Origin: Cryptomeria japonica | Taxonomy: Eukaryota > Streptophyta > Pinopsida > Cupressales > Cupressaceae | Direction of reading: 5' to 3' | DNA length: 64,000 nucleotides | Assembly: GCF_030272615.1 (NCBI RefSeq) | Contig: NC_081414.1 | Span: 311,228,164-311,292,163, forward strand | In this document: piece after piece, positions 47,998 to 60,558 of the stretch | Numbering within the stretch: the stretch's first letter is position 1 | How the letters are laid out: every line of letters starts with the position of its first letter | Position numbers and translations under genes: made by a program | Notes under the pieces: generated by a model | What the model saw: the letters and a program-made list of their open reading frames with translations, nothing else | Told to the model about the DNA's origin: nothing | Database searches by the model: none

Positions 47998-48540
47998 TGT
48001 AGACACATAAAAATTTCCATTAATTTGTCCTCATTTAATTTCAAATTTCTCTGAACATCGGGCGAATCCTTATTATTACACTATTATTTCTCCATAATTC
48101 ATTATTCATAATTTTCATCTTTCATTATACTATTATTAATATATCATCATTTATTTATTAAATTTATTAAATAAAACATTATATCATATTCATTTATACG
48201 CCTTCATGCATTCACCTTATATGCATTTCTCTATTTATTTAATAAAACCCTTTAATATCCCCTCCTACCACTTACCATTTCCCATTTACCACTCATCTTC
48301 TCTATACCACTCATCTTGCATTATCCCATATTCATCCCACAACATGAACTCGCACAGAGAAAATCTATTTAAACAAGGCCCTCTCTCTTATTTGGGCATC
48401 TCATCTTTATGGGTCGAACTTATGTCAGTTTGCATTCTTCATCATCTTTGCATTTTGTTTTCTTTAGCTTCCTTTGCATTAATCATCTCGAATCTCCAAA
48501 AACCATAGCTTCTTGTGTGTGCTTGTGAGAGCAAATATTA
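47998..48540 (+). repeat. Gypsy C: 3' LTR (alignable part)
   Basis: Aligned with 40445-40987 without indel, about 14 differences. The following sequence differs from that after the 5' copy. Confidence 0.85.
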
Positions 48541-51160
48541 TCTACATAAGATCTTGGTTTAAGGACTGCAATGGAGTAAATTGTGTGACATTCATGTGTG
48601 TTCTTAGTTTAGATTTTAATTTGCATGTGTGTTTTTTATAGGAAAAACTTCATTGTTGGATGCTGGAAGATTGAATCTTGTATTCAATCCATTTCCTCCA
48701 TCTACAACACTGAGAGCTGTATTACACTCCCAAATGGATTGAAAAACCTTCGTCAATAAAAACTCTCTATGACTAAAATTGGTCCTTGTCCATGTAATAT
48801 TATAGCCACTCACACAATCAACATTCTATTTTAATGTGATATTGAATGTTTTCTCATTTTCAAGACAACATAAAAATCTTTTTTTTTTTTCAATTCCCTT
48901 AATTTTTGGAATGTTTTTCCTACTTTTCATTTTTTGTCATGTTTTACATATGTAAGTTAATTAGCAAGTTTCCATTGATTATAAGTTAACTAGAAAGTTT
49001 CCATTGAACTTCAAACTTTTTACTATCAAAGTCTTTATTATTATTTATTAATATTGAATATTAAAAACTTGATATTTCTTGACGTATTTTACTTAAATTT
49101 TTAAAAATATAGGTGTGCTAAGAGACTTGACTATACAATGGTAGCCATCTATAAAAGAAAAGTAGGGAGTAAAAAGTCAGTGTACATTTCACTTTCTCCC
49201 AAATATAAATGTCCAATGTGCTCCTATCCTGACCTTATTTGATTGTTCATTTGAAATGAATTGGGCAAGTTTCTATTTTTTCCTTTGATGAATTGTTTGA
49301 TTGGCTAGATCTACATGCATATATATCTTATTATCTCAATGGAGAGAGATGACCCGTTGTTGTCGGGTAATATAAAGGCTCTCAAAAAATATTTGGAGAA
49401 GTTTAATGGAGAAAGGGAGAGATAAAAAGTAGACAGTATAGAATTTTTCAACATGAAATTCAAGTAGCCATGGTTGTGGATACCAAAATCATGTAGCTAT
49501 AGGTACAAATTTGGAGCAAGAACTTTTTTATTGAATAATTTTTTGTTATGAGAGTTGTTTTGATAGGTCATTTGAGAGCACTCTTTCAAGTTTTTGGTCC
49601 TTGCATTAATTGAACAACATTGGAGATTCTCAGTGAAACTACAAAATTATTAGTTCTAGCAAGGCAAGTAATGCTTCTTTGAGGTCCTTTTTAAACTTTG
49701 AATTTTTTTTAGAGCTTAGGAATTTGGTACGCTTCCATCCATTTGAATGATGATTCAAGATCGAGAAATTTCCACTCCTTTTAGCTTGGTGTTCAGGAGC
49801 ATTGATTGGCCTCTCAAATTTTTTATGTAGGTGGCGTTGAATTTTCTATTAATTGATGGAAGACAAATTGAAAGGTGAAATTTAGAGGAGTCTTTCATTA
49901 TTTCAATAGTTTCATTGCAAAGTAGGTTTTTTTAAGAGATTATTTGTGAAAATCCCTTAGATTACAAGAGAAATCTGCAATACTTCTATATATTTCAAAA
50001 CATTCAATATTTATCAGGGTGGCAATTTAGATATTTCTCTATTGTATTTGTCAACAAACTTCCCTTTCACAAGTTAGAAATCTAGAGGATTTTATCTCTA
50101 CTTGAATGTTTCCTTGCAAAATTTTCTCAACCTAAGAGATTTTTCTAGTTAATTATAGCTATGAATGGAGGGAAAGCTCTAAAAAATGACAATAGTAGGA
50201 CATGAATTCAACACCTCCACACAATGCATGAGACACAAATTTTAGGCCTCCTCTACAAAGATTCTCCCTTTTGGTTGTGCTCGATGAAGGAACTACCAAA
50301 TCCCCCAAGGCTAGTTGTGTTATTATATTGATTTTGAAATCAAAGGAGGATCCTTTGGGCAAACCCTGCTAGAGATTTGTTGAAAAAAATCCTAGAGACG
50401 ATTCTAGAACATCAATATATAAAATTTGCTAGGAGTGGATAATTAAATTTTCTAGTGAACATAAAAAAATAGAAAAAAATGGATTTAAGGATGTTAATGT
50501 TATGAAGGACTAGGATTATAGGCCTTATAAGGAAATTTGGTAATAGTAAGAAAACTTTGGAGGCCATCAAAATAGTTTACAATTATGTATTGAAAGGCTA
50601 ATCTAATAATTTGAAGTATAAAACTTTTAATCACATATTTTTATTCTATGACCCACAAATTATAATAAATGATATCTCTCCACATATACAATATTAATAA
50701 AATAGCTATTATTATTTATATGTATATATATTTGATTGATTATCAATTGTATTTTAAGTTATATAAAAAAATGATGAATGAGATTAAGGATTATGCTATA
50801 TTTAAAATAGGTAAAACAAGTATATATTATGTTTCTACATCTCAAAATTTAGACCTTTATAATTTATAATTTTTCTATTTATTTGTAAATATTTTATTTT
50901 GTTATTTAAATTAAATTAAATAAATTTACAATCTTCTATTTTTTATTTTATTTATAGAAAACATATTTTCATATGAGGAGATTAAAAAATGTCTCATGTC
51001 ATAAATATGGTATACAATTTTTTAAAAACTTAATATGACTAAATTGAATTCAATAATCAATTAAATAAATAATAATAAACATTTTAATGAATTTAATATA
51101 TGTATATCCTGCATAGTAAAAAAATTATGTACATTACTTATAGGAATAAAAAAAAATATC
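48541..51160. other. AT-rich interval, no gene seen
   Basis: About 2.6 kb with stops in all frames. Small structures only: a duplicated phrase AAGTTTCCATTGA near 48968 and 48999, and a possible hairpin ACCCG-N7-CGGGT near 49352. Confidence 0.55.
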
Positions 51161-51164
51161 ATAA

Positions 51165-51490
51165 TTAAAAACACTAAGCCTAATCCTAATCTAATTTTCA
51201 TTTTACCTTGACCCAAATTGAAACCTAACACTAACTTAAATTGAGCACTAACCCTAATTGAATTATAAGTGTAAAATTAAACCATTACCATTTTTTAACC
51301 CTAACCATAACCCTAGTGTTAATTGAATCTTCATTCAACCATATCCCTAATTTATCGTCAACACTAACTCCAAACCCTAAATAATTTCTAACCCTCATTG
51401 AATTCTATCTAAATCATCAACCATAATTCTAACTAGAAGTGAGCATTAATTATATTTAAAACCTAACCCTAATCTTAATTGAACACTAAT
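51165..51490. repeat. Degenerate telomere-like (CCCTAA-rich) stretch
   Basis: AACCCTAA, ACCCTAATTGAA and related phrases occur a dozen times with AT-rich spacers. The plant telomere unit is CCCTAAA. No two perfect units are adjacent, so this is at best a very old interstitial telomeric repeat or a chance minisatellite. Confidence 0.45.
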
Positions 51491-51555
51491 ATATAACCAT
51501 TAAATTTTGTATAAGAAAATTATTAAATTTAAAATTTGATGCTTGCCATGCTTTT

Positions 51556-51572
51556 AACACTTAATTTTTGTC
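51556..51572. repeat. Target site duplication of the LINE, left copy (17 bp)
   Basis: AACACTTAATTTTTGTC, identical to 53375-53391 after the poly(A). Confidence 0.93.
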
Positions 51573-52081
51573 AACCCGCTAATGGGTCTTTGGGGGTTAA
51601 TCTTTCATCAGATAAAGGGGAGGTCATATGGGAGCCACCTAGCAAGGAATGGATAAAGATAAATTTCAATGGTGCTTCTAGAGGAAATTCAGGAATCTCA
51701 GGTGTTGGGGTAGTGGCGAGGAATGATGTCAGATCTATACTTTTCAAAGGAGCACGATGTCTATAGGATGGTACGAATAATGAAGTGGAGGCTCAGGAGA
51801 CACTTCTCGCAACTGATTTGGCTTTAAATATGAAAGTCCAACGGCTGCATTTGGAAGGAGACTCTCAGGTGGTCATTAATGCAATTTCTAAAGGCAACAC
51901 TCCTAGTTGGAAATTAAATCGTTGGGTGTCTATTATCTGAGAGATACTCAATTTATTTGTGGAATTTCGTGTCTCTCATGTCTGGCGAGGTGCAAATGCA
52001 GTGGTTGATCTACTCTCTAATATTGGTTGTGACATGGATAGTTATGTGGCCAAGTGGTGGAGAGGAGATGAAAGTGTGTAG
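51573..52081 (+). pseudogene. LINE: RNase H-like domain
   Basis: Reads WEPPSKEWIKINFNGASRGN, GISGVGVVARN, NNEVEAQETLL, LHLEGDSQVVINAISKGN, WKLNRWVSII and HVWRGANAVVDLLSNIGCD, the pattern of the RNase H domain at the end of plant LINE ORF2 (RVT_3 type). Of the catalytic residues, the first D is N (NFNGAS for the usual DGAS). The E (NNEVEA), D (GDSQ) and final D (VVDLLS) are present. Stops are at 51764-51766, 51938-51940 and 52079-52081. Confidence 0.85.
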
Positions 52082-52421
52082 AGGTGGTCTTAAATGCAGG
52101 CCTAATTTGCAGTCTACAATATGCACGCAAAGTAAGTTCCTTTATGGCAAGTACATTGCAAGTTGGCGCTTGCTATCTAAAGGGGCAGTTGTCCATGACA
52201 GACAACATTTTGGAGAGGGTGGCAGAGGCAGCAAATCTATCGTGCAATCTCATGGCTCTTACGACATCAGTCCTGCATTTATTACTCAACTCACGACGGC
52301 AGAGGAAGTTATTTCCTTTGGTTTACATGTTTGGGGTTGTGTTTCTTTATTATTGCAACTCTTAGTGTTTTTATGATATTCTTATTGTAGAAGCAAGAGT
52401 GAATATATTTTGCAGGTGTTC

Positions 52422-53111
52422 ATGGAAGCAAATTTTACCCTACGTACAAAGAAGAAGCTGGTGCCTTTCTTGGGCAAAGTGTTGGAGAAGAGGATGCAAG
52501 GGCTCTTTTGGTACAAGGAGGAGAAGTTGTGGAGTGCGGCGCGTCTTATGCTCGCAAAAGAGGTGGCACACATCCACTTTCGTTACAGGATGAATATGGA
52601 GGTGTATTACTTGATTCTGGCATGGGCATGTGAGTTTGAGCTGGAGGTGGAGAAAATCATACTCACTCTGACCAAATTGATTGATGGGGAGTATCTGACC
52701 AATCTCGACTCCATTCTGGATTGGGTAGTACCCCAGACTGGAATTCGCATCAATGAGGGAGATGATCAAGAGGAGTTGCTGCCCTTTGTTCGTGGGTCGA
52801 AGGATGACATAAAGGAACAATATCGTGAGCGAGCTCGCATTGGATGGGAATCCATGAAGATCTATGTAAAACTTATTAGGACGGATGAGGTTTTGAAGGC
52901 TTTAAAGGTGGTGTCACATATGGAGGTTGGAAGGGAGCTAAGAGACTGGTTTTAGGAAGGGTGCGTTGTCCAACTGCTAGCGAGTTTGGAAGGAGATCCT
53001 GACTTTGGATGCTTGGATTGCATACCAAAGATGAAAAGTGAAGCGACAAAGGGTAAAGCTCTGATTGATAAGATGGAAGGGGAGAAGGAGAATCAGAGTG
53101 AGAGTGAGTGA
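52422..53111 (+). pseudogene. Unrecognised ORF in the 3' part of the LINE
   Basis: From ATG 52422 the frame is open for 177 codons to TAG at 52953-52955, then open again to TGA at 53109-53111. The product is charged and mostly helical (TLRTKKKLVPFLGKVLEKRM, ELEVEKIILTLTKLIDGEYL), with an acidic, Ser/Glu-rich end. I recognise no family. It lies after the RNase H, where plant LINEs usually have only a 3' untranslated region. The sequence before it (ATATTTTGCAGG near 52404) looks like a 3' splice site. It could be a LINE-specific ORF or host sequence picked up by the LINE; undecided. Confidence 0.5.
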
Positions 53112-53374
53112 GTGGCCATTTGGCCATTGTTTTCTCTTTGCTTTTTTGATATACTGTTATTAGTGGTTTAAATCATATTTCTGTAATATTTGGTGCGGAG
53201 ATGCACTAGACAGTTTCCTTTTGGGGCTTGCATATGTATGGCTTTAGTATAGGATATGGCTGCAGATATTTTGGGGATGTTGTTTACAACATGTAAATAG
53301 TTTATGGATGCTGGTTGATATGTATATCTTTTATTTCTGAATTAATACAAAACAAAAATTACCGATAAAAAAAA

Positions 53375-53391
53375 AACACTTAATTTTTGTC
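53375..53391. repeat. Target site duplication of the LINE, right copy (17 bp)
   Basis: AACACTTAATTTTTGTC, identical to 51556-51572. Confidence 0.93.
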
Positions 53392-56300
53392 CTTCAAATT
53401 TGAAAGTATTTTGAAGCAGTCAAGGGACATTTCAAGAGTTCAACATGAGATATAATTTAAGTGGTCGCTGAGAAAGAGTTTAAGGTAAAGATTTAGACTC
53501 CTTTATTTTCCATAACAAAAACTCTACAGGATGCACGGGTCTATAGGAATGTAACAAGGGTTTGATTTTTCCAAAATTTGTTTGTCCATCCCCTTTTAAA
53601 GGAGACTTGTGTTATACCTAAAAAAGTTTAAAAGTTTCATACTATGTATGATCATTTGCATTATATCTAATTATGAGTATCTCTATATATGGTGGGAGAA
53701 GATTTATTACTGTCCATAGGGTAATGTTGCACAAGAAATGGCAGTATTTCAAATACAGATTAGTTAAAAGATAAATGTATGTCAAATAACTATTTGTAAA
53801 AATTGAAGACAATTATAGAGGCCATATGAAAGACAATAAGAATATAAAATAGTAGGCCAAGAATGTTGTCAATGTATGAGAGTCAAAGAGATTGATGCGT
53901 AAGGCATAGAATGAACAAGTTGGATCTATGATAGAGGATGACATCAACAACAAACCTTAAGGCTTAGAATGGAAAAGATAGTCACAAAGTGTGGAAACCC
54001 AATCATAAAAAATAGCTTGACCTATTTTTTCTATAATTTAGTGCAAGTCAACAAGATGCATGCATATGACAATCATACCATTAATTCAAAGTAATAATTC
54101 CCTATGTGTGATAGTGACAACAAGAAATAGAGCCATGGATATGAAGATATGATGCAAGACTAATGTTTAGGGATCATAAGATGGAGGACTCAAAGAGGAT
54201 AGATCAAGCATTAATATAGTGGTATCTCCACATAGGAATCTCACAATTTAGTAGTGAACATGTAGATCACTGAGGTGGTGGCTCATCAATAAACTTCATG
54301 AGATTACAGTAAAAAAGGGAACTCACAAGTCTGTTTTGACACTATTGGAACCTTTTCATATCCCTCAAGGGTCTAGGCTTACCCTCACTCCTGGGTGAGA
54401 AATGATTTAATGTACCAAAGCTTGGTGCCTTATACAAATCTTAACCAAGGACAGAGAATCAAAACAATAAAAAAGCATTGTCAAGACTTATGAGCCTTGA
54501 AATTCCATGTTAAAGAACAAGTAACCATAATTTCAAAATCCATGCAAGCATTGATATTGTGTTAGGGATGAAAATATTGATCAAACCACACAACAATGGA
54601 GGAGTTTCACCAAGGGTTCTGATTACTTATACCATAATGAACATACACAAACACAAAAGGAAGAAGTCAGTGCATGAAAATCCTATAAGAGAAGGATGTG
54701 GATAGTAGCATGAAGAGGACAATCCTATAGGCCTTGCAAGAGGAAAACAATAAAGAAAAGTGTATGCATCATAGCCTTAGAGAGAGAAGATTTCAAGTTC
54801 TAGAAAAGCATCAAAGAAGTTTAAGAGCATATCCAATAGATCAAGGCACAATGACCTGGGGCATTCAAATATAGTCACAAGACTGTTAAGAACCTAAAAT
54901 ATAGTATGACAATGAGCAAACCTTCTAACAAAGTAGCTACAAAAGATCGGTCATCATAACCAATCTCAATAACATTACAAAGACAAAGAAAATGACTATT
55001 AGCAAGGTATTGATGCAGTCCAAGATCGGCACAATCATAGGAAGTCATAAGGGGTTCTTTTCTTTCATTTCAAAGTCAACATTGAAAATGCACAAAATAA
55101 TAAAGGCTATGATAATATCAAAAGAGAATGTAAATACAATATGGTAGTCAAGATGTCATGAAAAACAAGATAACAAAATAAAATGCAATCAATGAGAACA
55201 AAATATAGAGACAACAATAGATTGATAAGCCAATGATCTTGTCAAGGTAGTGTGAAAAGGTGGAGAATGATTGAGGATTGGTATAAGGTATGGATATTCA
55301 AAGTATAAGAAAAATAATTGATCAAGAAGATTAACTAGTAAAACTAAGACTGTAAAATCAATGATCACAACAATAATGCAATCACAAATCAAAGGGTAAT
55401 CTCAAAAACTGCTTCATTGTAGATTATAAAATACATTCAAGAGATATTGTTTTAGTAAGAGAGGGATCAAAGACCCTTAGCTATTAAAAGAAAACAATTA
55501 AGTAGCAGCTAAAGGTTTTGTTGTAGTCATAACAAAAGAAAGCAGTAATGATATAGTGACCTTCAATGGAGCAATGCAACATTCTTAGACTTGTCACAAA
55601 AATAAATATAATCCAATTAAGGGAAATGGATGTATATGATAGTCCCTTCAATTTCAATGAAAAAGACAGTCCTGTATGCAATAAATTCAAATAATAGGGT
55701 CTTGAAAATACAAAGGGTTTGATGATAGTCTTAAACACACTTGATATGTATCATCAAAAGGAACAAACAATGACACATGTGGCCTTTTGATCTCCATTAA
55801 ATCCTCCTACATGCTAAAGAGAGCTTGTTATCTTGCAGGATCAAACCTAAATTCCTTCTATTATGCAATCATCAAGAAACATATGCAAATCAAAGTAAAT
55901 CATGCAACTCCCTAAAAGGAATGAGCAATCAATTGAAGAAATCATGCAGTTCACCGAGAGTAAGTTTGAGATTAAAAAGAAGGATTTTTTAGAGTGAATG
56001 CAATAGTTATACCTTAGTTCAACACCCTACATGGGTGTGGCATCAATCAAGGAGAGTTTTGGACCCACCAAACATCAGTTTGGGGCAGTTCTAAAGCCTT
56101 TTTTACATGATTTTCTCTCATGTACGACCAAGAAGGATTCATCATGCAAGTTGGAGGTAAAATCAACATTGAAGACCACCAATTGAAGTTGAGTTCAAGG
56201 AAAAGAGGAGTAGTTCATCATCAAGTCCTATCTTTCAGTTGAGGAGAGCTCTTTTCTTGATAAAATTCTTCTCTATCTTCCCAATTCTTTCTATTTGCTT

Positions 56301-58960
56301 GCATACACAATAAGAGAAAAGTATTGTAACTCAGTTTTTCAAAATTATTTTTAGTTTTAAAACCATTTTTTTAGTTGTAACAACAAATCCTTTCAATTTC
56401 AATAAAAAACAGTAGTTCCTTATCAAATGTTTCTTGTCTTTGTATTGTGAATGGATGATATGATGGAGTTCCTATGGTTTGTTTAAAGATCCTTTAATTT
56501 TGTCTCAATCTATGTATTGTCCAGGCAAGAAGTTTCATGTTAGTATAGGTTGTAGGTTGTGTTTGTGTATTTTGACAAGCCGAAATTATGAATACAATCA
56601 TTTTCCTTCAAGCAACTATTGATTTCAAAACCTTCCTATGAATCAATTATGTACTAGGTGTTTCTAATTTGAGTTGTGAATGAAATTTAATCTCCATTGA
56701 AACTGATTATGATTTTAGGACAAGTAGGATCTCAAAGCTTTGGTGCATCACCTACTAGGGCTAGTAGCTTTCAGTTCAAGGGCAGTCTTTCTAACCTTTT
56801 CCCTCATCACGTGTAGTAGTTTTAGGAAGATTAAAAGGAAACCAACCCATAATCTAGAGATTCATCCTCATTTCAGGTCACCCACAACTTGAGGATGTCC
56901 CCTTGTTGCACATGTTTGTTGAGCTTTAGAGCTTAGCATTTGGGTGCAATCCATAGTGACAGCAATTACAAATGAATAAAAATGAAGTTTTAATGAAAGA
57001 CACCTCTCGGTGTAATTTACTTATATTTCTCTGAAGATAGATATGCTAGTCTATTCATTCAAATAAATAAATATTCAAAAACCACAACAAAACAAATTTT
57101 AACATAAATTAAATGCAATATGACAAGATAACTCAACCACACATAAATAACTTACTCATTTTAGGGCTTGAATAAATATATAAATTTCAAAATTACCATT
57201 TATTTGAATCCATATATACACACAGATTCACAAGACTCGCCTCACACTTGAAACAAGTGGAATTGAGGTTAATACATATGTCTTACCCAATACTATTATC
57301 TCCAAATTAAACATCATTGGGAAAAACCCTATGCCTGCACACTCATGTGAAACATTAGGTGTACTCACACCATATAGGAAATAGTAGAAGATATGCATAC
57401 ATACCTAATGTGACACAATATTAATATGAATAAATAGACAATCACATATACCTAGCAATAATATATGACTAGTATGACCCAACCATACAAATATAGAAAT
57501 AATTATAATTTAAGATTCTAAATCAAATAAAATAATAACATTTATAACATAAATGATAAAAACAATAAAACTAAAATATTGTGATAATCCAAATACATAC
57601 ATGTATAACATATACATCCCATAATTTACATGGTCATATATCCTTGTGCCAGTACAAAATCTCATTGATAACACGTTGATGAGAAATAAAACATAGCATT
57701 GCAAAGTAGAGTAGTAGAATCAAAGAAAAATCAATAGATATACAAAATACAAATGTTGAAGACATTATACATCATGTTCATGCTAAAATAGTTTCAAAAC
57801 AAATTATATTATTTATAAAATTACAATAATTTTTTTTCATTTATAACACTTTACATTGAACATATTTAATTCCAGAGGTTTTCCTCACATGATCTTTTTA
57901 AGGACCTTTTATGAATTTCTTAGAGGTGATCTCTTAGAAATATATCAAGAAATCCCTCATAGATTTAAAGTTGACAAGAACTCGTCTCACCTTATTAGAA
58001 TTTTTTATTGTGTATTTCTAGATATCAAAGGAAGAAAATGTTGCTTATCTATTTCTAAAATTCAATTGATTCTCTTCATATTTTCAATTATATTTTTTTT
58101 TTTAAATCTTAAAAGGCTCTATTCTCTATATTTTTATTAAATAATTATTTATTTTCTAGAAAGCTAAATCAATTGGTGCATATTAATCTATTTCTCTGCA
58201 TTTAATTTTATTCCTTTTATCAATTGATTAGCCCCAATTACTTTTCTAGTGAATTAGATTTATTTTAGCTATTTTATTTGAAGTAAGTAGAATTGATTAT
58301 ATTTTTCATCTAGGAAAAATAATTGTTTTTAGGTTGATTTTTTTGCAAATAATTTAAACATTCAAAACTCCAAAATTATAACAAAACAAGAAAAAAAACA
58401 CCACAATATTCCTGGCACATTCAACACTTTTAAAATGCCAAAAAAATTCCAAACAACATTGATTAGGAATAAGACATCTCAACCTTTGATAATTCCTAGT
58501 ATTTATTTAATTTTTCCTTTTCTTTTTATTAAATCATGTATGTCTAGTATTGTGAGTGGCACTAAGAGTTATCATCCTGCATGTGAGGTGATAAAGATAA
58601 TTCGCTTCCTATTTTTAAGGAGATAAGCATTTAAGAATGTTTGAGTTAACTAATGGCATCATTATTTGTTAGTTAACCATGAGAGAGATCATATGAGAAG
58701 AGTAAGATTCAATTTGGGAAGTTGCAATTATAGTATTGTGCACATCGACACTTTGCATGCATGCACATTCCTTGCATATTAAGTGAACACCTTGAATGTG
58801 TAGTGTAAATGTGGTAGGTTTCAATTTGTATGTGTAGTTACAAAGGAAGGTGTTTAAGTTTGTATGTGTAGTTACCAAGGAAGGTGTTTACATGTTGATT
58901 TGTGTGTCGGCTTGAATTTCATCATCAGAATACTACCTGTAACATATTAGTTTCATAAAA
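53392..58960. other. Long AT-rich interval, no gene seen
   Basis: About 5.6 kb. The longest open frames (94 codons at 57856-58140 plus strand, 84 codons at 55484-55738 minus strand) have no recognisable domain, and their composition follows the AT-rich background. No LTR, terminal inverted repeat or tRNA was found. Near 57025-57060 a phrase GAAGATAGATATGCTAGT resembles the inverted repeat at 30036. Confidence 0.5.
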
Positions 58961-58967
58961 TATAAAG

Positions 58968-59297
58968 GAAATGCTAGAGGAAATCCAAACTCAACCAATG
59001 AAACTACATGAAATGGATATTAAAATAAAAAACCATATTATTACCTTCATGATTTAAGTCTCATTGTGTCCTAACTCCACTGTTCCTGGTTGCAGATGAT
59101 GTGCTCTCAAACAAGCACTGATAGCTTCCAAGATGACATATGAAATGCTACAGGAAATCCAAAATCAACCAATGAAACTCCATGAAATGAATATTAAAAT
59201 AAAAACCATATTATTACCTTCATGATTTAAGTCTCATTGTGTCCCAACTCCACTGTTCCTAGTTGCAGATGATGTGCTCTCAGACAAGCACTGATAG
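58968..59297. repeat. Tandem duplication of about 174 bp
   Basis: GAAATGCTAGAGGAAATCC at 58968 recurs as GAAATGCTACAGGAAATCC at 59142. The two copies run in parallel to CAAGCACTGATAG at 59112-59124 and 59285-59297, with about ten differences. Confidence 0.88.
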
Positions 59298-59299
59298 TT

Positions 59300-60112
59300 A
59301 AGTGATACTATGATATGCAATGCTAAATGATTATGCTACATGAGAAATGTTAAATGATTATGCTAATTGCTTCAAGATTAAAACTCACAGATGCATAAGT
59401 TTTCACAATTTGTTAACTTGAAGACTAACTCTTTCTCAACTCAAACTCCCACATTTATAGACTTTGAGAGGATAAGATGATGTGGCCTAGATCAACAGTC
59501 ATGATCAGATCTGCAAATTTGGATGGCTGTGAGAAAAGGTGAAGGTTGAGAGAAAGGGGGAATGAGAAGACAAGTGTCACTCATCTCACCTTGATTGGGT
59601 TGCTGATTGAGGGAATCTAGGGATGGTTGGAGAAGATTTAGGCATGAGAGGACAAGTGGACTCAAGTCCTTCCTAAGATGTAGGGATGTTGGAGAGAATA
59701 TAGAAGAAGGTTAAGAAATATGTGTATGTACACAATATTTCATTTATTTTGGAGGTTGAAGATAAGTGGCTAATAAATGTTTTATTTATTTTAATTTTGT
59801 TGAATTAATTTAGCCACATGATAGATGAGTTGGCAAAGGAAAGATGAAGTGGAGATGGGAGATGAGTTGGAAATGAAATTAAATAATTTAGAAATCATTT
59901 AATATTTGAGACTATAGGATACAAGAATAACCATTAAATATTAGATATTTAAATGATTGAGGAATAATTAAATATTAGATATTTAATTAATTGATTAGAG
60001 GAAAAGGATAAATGAATTAATTAATAAAATGTTTTAATTAAATTAATTAATAGAAAGATATGAAATGAATTAAATTAATTAATCTTTTCAAATTAACTAT
60101 TTAATAGAAGAA
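59300..60112 (-). repeat. Possible LTR fragment (minus strand), undefined ends
   Basis: Read on the minus strand, AATTAATTTAATT-type repeats (60110-59880) are followed by a TATA-like CTATAAATG near 59453-59461 and then GGGAGTTTGAG. This arrangement resembles the LTRs of A and D. No PPT, PBS or second copy was found. A solo or truncated Gypsy LTR is the best guess. Confidence 0.35.
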
Positions 60113-60540
60113 TAATTTTTATTTTTTATTTATTTTTTATCGGTAAAAGGCCGAGGCCAGAGAGTTTTTATTAATAAAAAAAATGATAATTACAACTCCA
60201 TTCAGTGTGGGCACTGGTAGGAAAGAATGGGGGAAGAAAACCTCTAGTCTAGCCTAGATCCATTAATGGATCAGAAAATTAAAGCTGAAAAAATAACATG
60301 ATACATGGGTCCCTGGATAATGCAAATCGAGGTGAATCTTCTTGAAAGAATACTAAAGGATCGTCCATACATTTCCTTAGTGTTGCGTTTTGGCCCTTCC
60401 CTGGAGATGATTCCCTCGATCATGAATATCCACACAGCTCAAACCTAAATTTTTATTTTGCTCGGTTTGAATCTAACCAATCCCCTGTTCTGCTTAAGAG
60501 CCTTATTGCACTTTACAGACTAGAACAATGTTAGAATGTT
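60113..60540 (-). mobile_element. LINE 3' end fragment (minus strand)
   Basis: On the minus strand it ends CTTTTACCGATAAAAAATAA plus an A-rich tail (T-rich at 60118-60150 on the plus strand). This is the same TTACCGAT-poly(A) end as the LINE at 53374. No coding part is recognised, and I could not confirm a target duplication. The 5' end of the fragment is approximate. Confidence 0.55.
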
Positions 60541-60558
60541 TGTAATAATTGTATACAG

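Larger units (their letters stand above)
40445..48540 (+). mobile_element. Gypsy C: gag-only (TR-GAG-like) LTR retrotransposon related to A and B
   Basis: Two direct repeats of at least 543 bases (40445-40987 and 47998-48540), with about 14 differences (2.6%) and no indel, flank 7 kb. The inside has a leader homologous to B, a gag-like ORF with the CX2HX4HX4C motif, a degenerate G-patch-like segment, an A-rich tandem array and a PPT. No protease, RT, RNase H or integrase is found in any frame. The LTRs probably extend beyond 543 bases, because A shows LTR sequence after the shared GAGAGCAAATAT; the copies diverge there. No matching target duplication was found, so the outer right end is uncertain. 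Confidence 0.8.
51573..53374 (+). mobile_element. 5'-truncated LINE (non-LTR retrotransposon)
   Basis: Bounded by a perfect 17-bp target duplication, ending TTACCGAT plus a poly(A) run (from 53367). The 5' part begins just before the C-terminal RNase H domain of a plant L1-type LINE, so most of the RT is missing, as in a typical aborted insertion. Strand and ends are well supported. Confidence 0.92.

Noticed and set aside
57856-58140. 94-codon frame as a possible gene
   Set aside because: Composition follows the AT-rich background; no domain, no partner exon, no conserved motif.
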